Source of the DNA: an uncultured Bacteroides sp.
Lineage (GTDB): Bacteria > Bacteroidota > Bacteroidia > Bacteroidales > Bacteroidaceae
DNA: 60,279 nucleotides
Assembly (NCBI RefSeq): GCF_910578895.1
Contig: NZ_CAJTSC010000006.1
Coordinates: 29,668 to 89,946, forward strand
Direction of reading: 5' to 3'
The notes beneath the pieces were generated by a model. That model was given only the letters and a program-made list of their open reading frames with translations. It was not told where the DNA came from and ran no database searches. Below, piece after piece: positions 17,252 through 24,637 of this stretch. Every line of letters starts with the position of its first letter. Positions within the stretch are counted from its first letter, which is position 1. The translations under genes were made by a program, and so were the position numbers.

Positions 17252-18556
17252 TTAGTGCAACCGTCCTCCTAATGCATTCACTATCCCGATATGAGACGCC
17301 TTCCATGCCGGCAATCCGCTGCTCAGTAAATTCAGCAAAAAGCAGAAAAGCAATGCCCAAACGAAGGTAGAAGCGTGAAGTAGCATGGAAGCATCCACTG
17401 CAGGCGGATTCAAGGTCTGACTAAACGCCTGCGCAAAGAGTAACGTGTTACCTACATACGCAAAGCCTATGCTCAACAACAAACCGACCACACCCGCCAA
17501 TAAAGTCACCACCAGATTCTCCGCTATAATCTGTCCCATCAACTCTACGCGTGTGCTGCCGAAAGCACGGCGCACTCCAATCTCCGATACCCGCTGACGT
17601 AAACGGCTCTGCGTCATGCTTGAAAGATTGATGGCAGGCACTATCAGCAAAATGGCAAAGATAATAAACCGCTGACGACGGGCGGCATTCACATCCGGCT
17701 CAATATTGGCTGAGGAATCTATGGCATGTTTTTCTTGGTCGTAAGGACGGTTACGATATATCAGTTCCCATCCATCTTTGCAGATAGACGTATTGTACTC
17801 CGCCTTACGGCGTTCCACTTCCTGACGGATGGCAGGGAAATCATCCCGGCTGTTCGCCAAAATCGTACAACTCATCCTACCCATGAACTGGTAGTTCCAA
17901 GTATTACTATCCTCACCGGTCGAAGTAAACGGTACCCACACCTGCCCGTAAGCACATTCTGCCAGTGTAGACACATCTTTCACCACTCCCGCCACCCGAT
18001 ATGGCGCATGACTAAGCAGAAAGTCACGTCCCACGGCATCGGTCGTACCGAAAAGACTGCGTGCCACGCTCTCTGTAATCACCGCCATCGGTTGTCCGGC
18101 ATCGAATGTTGCTTTATCATAAGGTTTCCCTCCGATAAATGAAAAATCAAAGACACGCCAAAAGGCATCATCCGTTTGCCGCAAATCCACACTGACCGAC
18201 GGATTTCCCGGTAAAGATACGGGAGTTGATACTACGGCATAGGTGTAAATGGTGACAGCTTCCGGCGTACTCAGCGATTGGAAGCATTCACGGGCAGTGC
18301 GTGCACTCATCGCACCATTGCTCATCCCGTATTTCCAATTTGAGTTAGTGATCCCCATCCACTTGACATGCAAAAAACGGTTGCGGTTACTTTCGGGTGC
18401 AAAAGGAGCCACCTTTACCTGCTGCATCATCACCAACAACATAATGAGGAAGATGGCAAGTGATGTTCCGGCTATACTTACCCCGCTGATTAACGGTTGC
18501 TGGCGAAGCTGTGCCCATGCTTGTATAAAATACTGTTTTATCATCTGTTCATTCAC
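17252..18556 (-). CDS. ABC transporter permease, FtsX/MacB type (first permease)
   Basis: This 434-residue permease has a MacB-like periplasmic core domain between membrane segment 1 (about residues 20-43) and three C-terminal segments (about 300-425). The FtsX signature reads RQRVSEIGVRRAFGSTRVE. It is about the same size as its downstream neighbour but clearly diverged from it, so the two probably form a heterodimer. It follows the ATPase gene by 69 bases. Confidence 0.87.
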   Translation of the reverse strand: MNEQMIKQYFIQAWAQLRQQPLISGVSIAGTSLAIFLIMLLVMMQQVKVAPFAPESNRNRFLHVKWMGITNSNWKYGMSNGAMSARTARECFQSLSTPEAVTIYTYAVVSTPVSLPGNPSVSVDLRQTDDAFWRVFDFSFIGGKPYDKATFDAGQPMAVITESVARSLFGTTDAVGRDFLLSHAPYRVAGVVKDVSTLAECAYGQVWVPFTSTGEDSNTWNYQFMGRMSCTILANSRDDFPAIRQEVERRKAEYNTSICKDGWELIYRNRPYDQEKHAIDSSANIEPDVNAARRQRFIIFAILLIVPAINLSSMTQSRLRQRVSEIGVRRAFGSTRVELMGQIIAENLVVTLLAGVVGLLLSIGFAYVGNTLLFAQAFSQTLNPPAVDASMLLHASTFVWALLFCFLLNLLSSGLPAWKASHIGIVNALGGRLH

Positions 18557-18625
18557 GATTTAACGATACGATATTATAACCTATTTCCCGACTTTCAAAT
18601 TACGAGATATTTCCTACTTGTTCCA

Positions 18626-19291
18626 TTATTCCACCTGACGGCCATCAAAGAAACGAATCGTACGGCTGGTCTGTTTGGCCTGTTCTTCATTATGAGTCAC
18701 CATAATAATGGTGCGTCCGTCCTCTTTATTCAACCGATGCAGCAGTTCCATTACTTCCGCACCCATTTTTGAGTCCAGATTACCGGTAGGCTCATCGGCA
18801 AGGATTATCTCAGGATTACCGATGATGGCACGCGCAATGGCAACACGCTGACACTGACCACCGGAAAGCTGCGTAGGCATGTGGCGCATACGATGGCTCA
18901 GACCTACTTTTCGCAAGACCTCCTCTGCCAAGCGATGACGTTCTTTGGCAGATACTTTTCTATACAACAAAGGTAATTCCACATTATCCAGCACATTCAA
19001 TGAGTTAATCAAATGAAAAGACTGGAACACAAAGCCCAATTTCCGATTGCGAAAAGCCGCCAGTTCCTTATCCTTCATGCCATCCACCCTGGTACCCGCT
19101 ATCTCGATTGTGCCGCCGGTAGGCGTGTCCAACAGCCCCATAATGTTCAGCAGAGTAGACTTACCGCAGCCGGAAGGTCCCATGATGCTTAGAAATTCAC
19201 CTTTATTGACTTCGAGGTTTACATTCTCCAATGCTACGGTTTCAATCTCATTGGTACGATAAACCTTATTGATACCTGTTAATTTAATCAT
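18626..19291 (-). CDS. ABC transporter ATP-binding protein, LolD/MacB type
   Basis: This 221-residue ATPase energises the two downstream FtsX-type permeases. It has Walker A GPSGCGKST (residues 38-46), signature LSGGQ (142-146), Walker B ILADEP (163-168) and the switch histidine in VTHNEE. Length and sequence (KLTGINKVYRTNEIETVALENVNL in part) fit the LolD/MacB/YknY subfamily, which serves mechanotransmission-type exporters. A 200-base gap separates it from the adaptor gene upstream; I see no promoter box in that gap. Confidence 0.93.
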   Translation of the reverse strand: MIKLTGINKVYRTNEIETVALENVNLEVNKGEFLSIMGPSGCGKSTLLNIMGLLDTPTGGTIEIAGTRVDGMKDKELAAFRNRKLGFVFQSFHLINSLNVLDNVELPLLYRKVSAKERHRLAEEVLRKVGLSHRMRHMPTQLSGGQCQRVAIARAIIGNPEIILADEPTGNLDSKMGAEVMELLHRLNKEDGRTIIMVTHNEEQAKQTSRTIRFFDGRQVE

Positions 19292-19491
19292 AATAGTTAG
19301 TATTTAAAATTAATTTATATGACCGTATGGTATAAGATAATTAATCGTTACACATTTATCTAAATTCACTTAACATGTTAATAGCCGGCGGCTTCACACC
19401 CACAACATACGAAGTATCGAGCTACACAATTCTGCTTGTTTCAAGTATGATTTTATTATGATTTCCATATTGATTAACCCAAAGGCTTACG

Positions 19492-20739
19492 CTACTTCAA
19501 TTTCAACTTATTCTTGTTCTTATATTGGCTCATGTCACTCACCACCACTTCATCACCTGGTTGCAGACCGCTCACCACTTCCACAAATTCAAAATTCGAA
19601 TCACCCAACTGCACTTTACATTTCACAATCTCCTTATTGGAATTACGGACAAACAATTCGTACAATCCGGGACCCATATAATATGAGGAATTGGCAACAC
19701 GTATTACATCTTCTTTCACAGCATTCATCACATACACATCGGTTTTCAAACCGGAACGTAGACGACGGTTGTTATCTTCGTTCAATTGTACAATAAAGGA
19801 AATAACACCATTCTTGGACAATGGAGTGACACTACTTATCATACCTTCCAGTTTCTCTCCACCTATCTTGACTATTGCCCTGCCTCCAGCGGCAACACGG
19901 TCACCGTATGTGTCAGCTATCTCCCCCTCTACCTTAAAGTGGCTCAAATCGGAAATGACCGCAATCTGCGAGCCTTCCGCCACCTGTGCGCCGATTTGGT
20001 TGTTTATATAGGTAAGGGTTGCCTTACGGGGCGAACGAATCTGCGCATCGTCCAACGTACGCTTCGTCTCGGCAAGTGTTTTCCTGAAGATACTAAAATC
20101 CAGTTCCTGTACTTGATATTCGGCATTCAGTACCTCTTTTTCGTTGGCGTATTGTTGCTTCAGTTGTTCATACTCCAACTCTGCCACGTTATAACTCAGT
20201 TCCGCCTGACGCACCTTGTCAGTAGTACCCGAACCAAGGCTATCAAGATATTGCTCGTTGCGCAGCTCCACCTTCTTACGGTTCAGCTGCATGGCCGATA
20301 CTTTCACTTTCATCTCCAAGTCATTCAGCTTGGTCATATTCTCAAGCTTGAGTTGTTTCAGTTTATGGCTGCGCATCTGTTCCTCGTCCAGTTTCTGTTT
20401 ATAATCGGTTTCGGCGCTCTGCAGGTCCAGTTTCAGAATCGGCGTGCCGATGTCCACACTGTCGCCGCCTTTTTTGTACACTTCCAGGATACGGGTATTG
20501 ATAGGTGAGTTTATAATCTCCTCGAACGCCGGAACCACTTTTCCGGAAGCACTCACACTAACCTCGATTGTACCTGTGCTTACCTGGGAAAACACGAGGT
20601 CTTTTTCTTTTACCCCCGTACGCATTAATGAGAAGAGTACGCTAATGATAACAATGCCTGAAGCAGCCATACTGCCATAACGGATAATTTTCTTATTACG
20701 TTCCTTGTTGCGAACTTCTTTGGAAATTTCTCTGTCCAT
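19492..20739 (-). CDS. HlyD/MacA-type periplasmic adaptor protein
   Basis: This 415-residue protein has a short cytoplasmic N-terminus, one membrane segment (about residues 22-41), a lipoyl-like half-domain (GGDSVDIGTPILKLD), a long alpha-helical hairpin (about 110-235), the second lipoyl half and a beta-barrel (FKVEGEIADTYGDRV). It should connect the inner-membrane ABC permeases to an outer-membrane TolC-like channel. It is the first gene of the unit. No TolC-type gene lies in the window, so a channel encoded elsewhere must be used. Confidence 0.88.
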   Translation of the reverse strand: MDREISKEVRNKERNKKIIRYGSMAASGIVIISVLFSLMRTGVKEKDLVFSQVSTGTIEVSVSASGKVVPAFEEIINSPINTRILEVYKKGGDSVDIGTPILKLDLQSAETDYKQKLDEEQMRSHKLKQLKLENMTKLNDLEMKVKVSAMQLNRKKVELRNEQYLDSLGSGTTDKVRQAELSYNVAELEYEQLKQQYANEKEVLNAEYQVQELDFSIFRKTLAETKRTLDDAQIRSPRKATLTYINNQIGAQVAEGSQIAVISDLSHFKVEGEIADTYGDRVAAGGRAIVKIGGEKLEGMISSVTPLSKNGVISFIVQLNEDNNRRLRSGLKTDVYVMNAVKEDVIRVANSSYYMGPGLYELFVRNSNKEIVKCKVQLGDSNFEFVEVVSGLQPGDEVVVSDMSQYKNKNKLKLK

Positions 20740-21208
20740 ATATATAAGTAGATATTTAAAAATTAAGTGTAAAATAATTAATCATTGGTACTCAGTAAAA
20801 TCCTGCATATAGTAAATCCTGTCCCTATCTATCCCTTTCTGTCAACTACAAAAACGGACACCAGAAAATCAACACCTCTATATTTGCGAAATCTGTGCCA
20901 AAAACGTAAGCAATTGAAAGAAAGCATAAAAGAAAATGCACAGAGTGTCCGAAAACGAACACCCTGTGCATTTTCGAATAGAAAAACGGGGATTAAAACC
21001 AAATAAAAAAGCAGGAAAACAGAAAAAAAGACAACGTACATTATCGCTCGTGCCTTACCACAGTATGACAGATGCCTGCCGTTGATAGGGCATATACCAT
21101 ACTTGGGTACGATACCTACGGCAAGTACTCCTTGTATCCAACCACGGTATTTCCTTACGCACCTATTCTAATTGAACACCAAGAAATTAAAAACAACATT
21201 CCAAAGCA
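20740..21208. other. Intergenic region, 469 bases
   Basis: It holds a strong hairpin at 20933-20974. A TATATTTG word at about 20877 on the plus strand has the -7 pattern but no gene follows it. Open frames of about 70 codons here have no family likeness and cross the hairpin. The part from 21010 to 21208 shows nothing I recognise. Confidence 0.5.
20933..20974 (-). terminator. Hairpin, likely terminator of the glucosaminidase gene
   Basis: The perfect 11-bp stem AAAATGCACAG/CTGTGCATTTT is extended by GTGT/ACAC after one mismatch, with a ten-base loop. On the minus strand it is followed by TTTTCTTTTA, so it suits termination of the leftward transcript from 22129, although 234 bases lie between. 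Confidence 0.6.
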
Positions 21209-22129
21209 TTATCTCAAGCGTAATCTATCGCCCACTTCGGGCACATATTCCGCATCTTTGCGGTTCATCTTATACAGGTTTTTCAGACGGATGCCATACT
21301 TCTGTGAAATAGAGTGCATGGAATCACCGTCTCTTACAATATAAACCGTATAAGGCTTGGATGCTTTCTTGCGTTTACTTTTCAGGTAAATAATGTCCCC
21401 CGCCTCCAATGTGTAGTCTTTGTGCAGGTCATTGTAGCTCACAAGTTTACGCCAACTCATATCAAACTCCTTGCCCAAGAACTGAAAAGTGTCGCCATCG
21501 CGTGCCACTACATAAGCTATACCATTAGCAATATACACCTGATGCGGATTGGCAAGCCAAGGTTTCTTTTTCAGCTCTTTCTCCCAGTTCCGAGTATCCA
21601 GGTTGCTCATGCCACGAGCATCATACTTATACAAGTCGTAGTCTTCGATAATGGTTATCAAACGGTTAGCGTAAGATGGATCGGTAGCATATCCCGCTTT
21701 TTTCAATCCACGCGCCCAACCTCTGTAATCCGTAATCTTCAGTCGGAACAGGAAAGCATAGCGGGCCCCCCGGGTCAGGAAGAGCGAATGGTCCTCATAA
21801 GAATCTCTCGGATTGCGATAAGCACGGAAACATTCGTTACGGGCATCGTCATCGTGTCTCACACTACGTCCCCGCCAGTTGCTGCCGCACTTTATGCCAA
21901 AGTGGTTGTTGCTCTTACGCGCCAACGTGCTTTGTCCCGCACCACTCTCCAGCAGACCTTGCGCCAGCGTGATACTGGCAGGTATCTTATGCCGCTTCAT
22001 CTGCTCTACGGCAAGCGGAGCATATTGCTTGATGTATTCATTGTAACGGGCATTCCTGCGTTGCGCCTGCAAGGCTACAGATATGAAAAGAAGTGCTATA
22101 ACAGCGACTGATCTGAAAATAAGTTTCAT
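21209..22129 (-). CDS. Secreted glucosaminidase with LysM domains
   Basis: This 306-residue protein begins with a signal peptide (about residues 1-22, ending ALQAQ). A glucosaminidase/flagellar FlgJ-type muramidase domain follows (ITLAQGLLESGAGQSTLARKSNNHFGIKC in part, with the catalytic Glu in LLESG). The C-terminus has a LysM domain near residues 255-304 and probably a second, weaker one at about 195-245. It should cut the glycan strands of peptidoglycan in the periplasm, with LysM giving wall binding. It is divergent from cytidine deaminase across a 99-base gap. Confidence 0.9.
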   Translation of the reverse strand: MKLIFRSVAVIALLFISVALQAQRRNARYNEYIKQYAPLAVEQMKRHKIPASITLAQGLLESGAGQSTLARKSNNHFGIKCGSNWRGRSVRHDDDARNECFRAYRNPRDSYEDHSLFLTRGARYAFLFRLKITDYRGWARGLKKAGYATDPSYANRLITIIEDYDLYKYDARGMSNLDTRNWEKELKKKPWLANPHQVYIANGIAYVVARDGDTFQFLGKEFDMSWRKLVSYNDLHKDYTLEAGDIIYLKSKRKKASKPYTVYIVRDGDSMHSISQKYGIRLKNLYKMNRKDAEYVPEVGDRLRLR

Positions 22130-22191
22130 ACTTCGAATGTTGAATTTGGCACAAAAGTCTGCAAAAGAATTGAAAAAACCAATCTCTTTCC

Positions 22192-22199
22192 TATCTTTG
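22192..22199 (+). promoter_or_regulatory. Bacteroides promoter of cdd
   Basis: TATCTTTG (-7) is preceded by a TTG at 22170-22172 with 19 bases between, fitting the -33/-7 spacing known for Bacteroides. The ATG is at 22229. Confidence 0.7.
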
Positions 22200-22228
22200 T
22201 AACATTAATTACAATAAACCATTACTCC

Positions 22229-22711
22229 ATGAAAGACTTGAATATAAAAATTGCCATCAAGATATACGATTACGAAGAGTTGAATACCGCCGACTGCGAA
22301 CTGATAGACGCCGCCCGCCAAGCTACCAACCGCAGTTATGCCCCCTATTCTCACTTTTCGGTAGGTGCCGCCGCCCGGCTGGCAAACGGCATGGTTATCA
22401 CAGGCACTAATCAAGAAAACGCCGCATATCCGTCGGGACTTTGTGCGGAACGTACTACCCTGTTCTATGCCAACTCCCAATATCCCGACCAGCCGGTAGA
22501 AACGCTCGCCATAGCCGCTCGCAATGAATGCGGAGAATTTCTTGCCGAGCCCATTCCGCCGTGCGGTGCCTGTCGGCAAGTAATGCTCGAAACGGAGACA
22601 CGCTTCAAACACCCCATGCGCATCCTGCTATTCGGCGAAAAAGGTATTTATGAATTAAAGAGTGTAGGAGCATTATTGCCACTTTCGTTTGATGCCTCTT
22701 CCATGTTATAA
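22229..22711 (+). CDS. cdd: Cytidine deaminase
   Basis: This 160-residue zinc hydrolase converts cytidine and deoxycytidine to uridine and deoxyuridine for pyrimidine salvage. The zinc and catalytic motifs are C72-A-E74 and P111-C112-G-A-C115. The substrate loop FSVGAA is present. The length fits the homotetrameric bacterial class. It has its own promoter and a start that fits the family. Confidence 0.95.
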   Translation: MKDLNIKIAIKIYDYEELNTADCELIDAARQATNRSYAPYSHFSVGAAARLANGMVITGTNQENAAYPSGLCAERTTLFYANSQYPDQPVETLAIAARNECGEFLAEPIPPCGACRQVMLETETRFKHPMRILLFGEKGIYELKSVGALLPLSFDASSML

Positions 22712-22721
22712 ATAAAATGTG

Positions 22722-22729
22722 TATCTTTG
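22722..22729 (+). promoter_or_regulatory. Bacteroides -7 element for the ABC-F gene
   Basis: TATCTTTG, just 10 bases after the cdd stop. Transcription would start near 22736, giving a leader of about 219 bases before the ABC-F ATG. Confidence 0.65.
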
Positions 22730-22755
22730 CACCCGCTAACTAACAATTACCACCG

Positions 22756-22773
22756 ATGAGAATATTCAAATAA
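22756..22773 (+). CDS. Leader reading frame 1 (MRIFK), putative
   Basis: A complete ATG-to-TAA frame of five codons at the start of the ABC-F leader. There is no independent proof of translation. It matters only as part of the attenuator model. Confidence 0.3.
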   Translation: MRIFK

Positions 22774-22809
22774 AGACAACACATTTCGGTAAACATCACT
22801 TTTTATCAC

Positions 22810-22833
22810 ATGCTTTTCCTATCAGAACGCTGA
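22810..22833 (+). CDS. Leader reading frame 2 (MLFLSER), putative
   Basis: A seven-codon ATG-to-TGA frame. Its stop lies inside the left arm of the 22829-22860 stem-loop, so a ribosome finishing or stalling here would open that helix. Confidence 0.35.
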   Translation: MLFLSER

Positions 22834-22860
22834 GCATCACCCGAAACGTAGATGTTTAGC
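22829..22860 (+). promoter_or_regulatory. Stem-loop in the ABC-F leader
   Basis: GCTGAGCATC (22829-22838) pairs with GATGTTTAGC (22851-22860) through ten pairs, two of them G-U, with a 12-base loop. The helix buries the ATG of leader frame 3 (22852). Confidence 0.55.
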
Positions 22861-22896
22861 CTTTACTGTGTTTGTCTGTATCCCCCAACTTCGTAA
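22852..22896 (+). CDS. Leader reading frame 3 (MFSLYCVCLYPPTS), putative
   Basis: A 14-codon frame from ATG to TAA. Its codons cover the left arm of the terminator-like stem (22864-22873), and it ends in PPTS. Consecutive prolines are known to slow ribosomes. Translation is not proven. Confidence 0.35.
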   Translation: MFSLYCVCLYPPTS

Positions 22897-22954
22897 GAAT
22901 TGAAAATGTGTCATGCGGACACATTATGTATTTACCCTAAACACAGTATTTTTT
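22864..22954 (+). terminator. Terminator-like structure (attenuator) directly before the ABC-F start codon
   Basis: TACTGTGTTT (22864-22873) pairs perfectly with AAACACAGTA (22939-22948), followed at once by TTTTTT (22949-22954) and then the ATG at 22955. Inside the loop a second perfect helix, AATGTGTC-ATGCG-GACACATT (22905-22925), would bring the arms together. The AAATGTGT part can also pair with ACACATTT at 22779-22786. The loop is long for an intrinsic terminator, so the efficiency is uncertain. Confidence 0.55.
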
Positions 22955-24556
22955 ATGAGTATTATTATCAAAAACCTCAGTTACATCCATACTGACAAGG
23001 AAGTTCTGTTTTCCAACCTCAACCTGATTATCAATTCCGGAGAAAAAGTTGCCTTGACTGGCAACAATGGGTGTGGAAAGTCCACCTTGATGCGCATTCT
23101 TGCAGGAGAAATGCTGCCGACCGGCGGCTTTGCCAATTGCTACGGACATCTGTACTATGTACCCCAACATTTCGGACAATACGATTACCTGACGGTTGCG
23201 CAAGCATTGGGCATAGACCATAAATTATCGGCACTGCACGCCATTTTGGAAGGCGATGCGTCGGAACAACATTTCATCCGGCTCGATGACGACTGGAATG
23301 TCGAGGAACGTGCACAAGCCGTCCTTGGAGCCTGGGGATTGGACGGTATGCCTCTTCTTCATCCGCTGGAAGGGCTAAGCGGCGGGGAGAAAACCCGCCT
23401 GTTCCTTGCCGGCATGGAACTGAAATCACCTAATGTCATCTTGCTGGACGAACCGACCAACCACTTGGACACCATCGGACGGGAACGCCTGTATGATTTC
23501 GTACGCCGCACATCGGCAACCCTGTTTGTTATCAGTCACGACCGTACTCTGCTAAACCTCTTACCCGCCATTTGTGAACTCTCACACAACGGACTGAGTT
23601 ACTATGGCGGCAATTACGATTTCTACAAAACGCAAAAGGAGATACACAGAACCGCTCTTTTGCAACAACTGGAAGAGAAGGAAAAAGCATTGCGCCTTGC
23701 CCGAAAGACCGCCCGCGAAGTAGAAGAGCGAAAAGCCAAACAAAACGTACGGGGTGGAAAAGCGTCTATAAAGAAAGGTATTCCACGCATTATGATGGGT
23801 AACCTGAAAAACCATGCCGAAAACAGTAGCAGCAAACTCAGTAATGTACATGCTGAAAAAACGGGTAAACTCCGACAAGAGATAACTGGCCTGAAAGATT
23901 CCTTGCCGCAAACGGACAAACTGAAGACGAACTTCAACGCTTCCACTCTGCACGCAGGCAAAATACTTGTCACGGCACAAGCAGTTAACTTCCGTTATCC
24001 CGACAGTAGCGCAGACCTTTGGCGTATCCCCCTGAGTTTACAGTTGCGCAGCGGTAATCGGCTATGTATCAAAGGAAACAACGGTAGTGGCAAGACAACT
24101 TTGTTGAAGCTAATCACCGGCGAGTTGGCACCTACCGCCGGAGTCATGGAACATGCAGACTTTACCTATGTCTATCTGGACCAAGAATATTCCCTCATCC
24201 GAAACGAATGTACCGTTTTGGAACAGACGGAGGCATTCAACCTGCGACACCTGCCTGAACATGAAATAAAAACTATTCTGAATCGTTACCTCTTCCCGCA
24301 GAACGTATGGAACAAGCCTTGTGGCAAACTGAGCGGTGGCGAGAAGATGCGGCTTGCCTTCTGCTGCCTGATGATTGCCGACAATACGCCTGATTTGTTT
24401 ATACTGGACGAACCGACCAATAATCTGGACCTCGAAAGTATTGAAATCATCACCGCTACGATACGCGATTATCAAGGTACCATATTAGTGGTCTCGCATG
24501 ACCGGGAGTTTCTGAAAGAGACAGGAATTGAACAAGAAATAAGCTTTTTTCCGTAA
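22955..24556 (+). CDS. ABC-F family ATPase (ribosome-associated, possible antibiotic-protection type)
   Basis: This 533-residue protein has two ABC ATPase domains in one chain and no membrane segments. Domain 1 has Walker A GNNGCGKST, signature LSGGEKTRL and Walker B LLDEPTNHLD. Domain 2 has GNNGSGKTT, LSGGEKMRL and LDEPTNNLD. A charged helical linker of about 90 residues lies between (EEKEKALRLARKTAREVEER, then KKGIPR). ABC-F proteins bind the ribosomal E site and relieve stalled or drug-bound ribosomes; some give resistance to macrolides, lincosamides, streptogramins or pleuromutilins. I start at 22955 (MSIIIKNLSY), where family likeness begins; an in-frame ATG at 22913 lies in the leader hairpin. 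The attenuator-like leader is typical of drug-inducible members, but resistance is inference. Confidence 0.85.
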   Translation: MSIIIKNLSYIHTDKEVLFSNLNLIINSGEKVALTGNNGCGKSTLMRILAGEMLPTGGFANCYGHLYYVPQHFGQYDYLTVAQALGIDHKLSALHAILEGDASEQHFIRLDDDWNVEERAQAVLGAWGLDGMPLLHPLEGLSGGEKTRLFLAGMELKSPNVILLDEPTNHLDTIGRERLYDFVRRTSATLFVISHDRTLLNLLPAICELSHNGLSYYGGNYDFYKTQKEIHRTALLQQLEEKEKALRLARKTAREVEERKAKQNVRGGKASIKKGIPRIMMGNLKNHAENSSSKLSNVHAEKTGKLRQEITGLKDSLPQTDKLKTNFNASTLHAGKILVTAQAVNFRYPDSSADLWRIPLSLQLRSGNRLCIKGNNGSGKTTLLKLITGELAPTAGVMEHADFTYVYLDQEYSLIRNECTVLEQTEAFNLRHLPEHEIKTILNRYLFPQNVWNKPCGKLSGGEKMRLAFCCLMIADNTPDLFILDEPTNNLDLESIEIITATIRDYQGTILVVSHDREFLKETGIEQEISFFP

Positions 24557-24607
24557 AATTAGCAAAAACACCCGTAATCAGTGTACATAAACTAATCGTA
24601 AACTCCG

Positions 24608-24615
24608 TATTTTTG
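24608..24615 (+). promoter_or_regulatory. Bacteroides -7 element before the polyferredoxin gene
   Basis: TATTTTTG matches TAnnTTTG, 22 bases before the ATG at 24638. Confidence 0.55.
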
Positions 24616-24637
24616 TGACGACAAAACTATTATAATT

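Noticed and set aside
20785..21006. Short open frame with a TATATTTG word inside it
   Set aside because: It crosses the terminator-like hairpin, has low-complexity sequence and no family likeness.
22913..22954. Upstream ATG extending the ABC-F protein by 14 residues
   Set aside because: It lies in the loop of a leader hairpin and would translate through the T-run of the attenuator; family likeness starts at 22955. It remains possible as a minor start.
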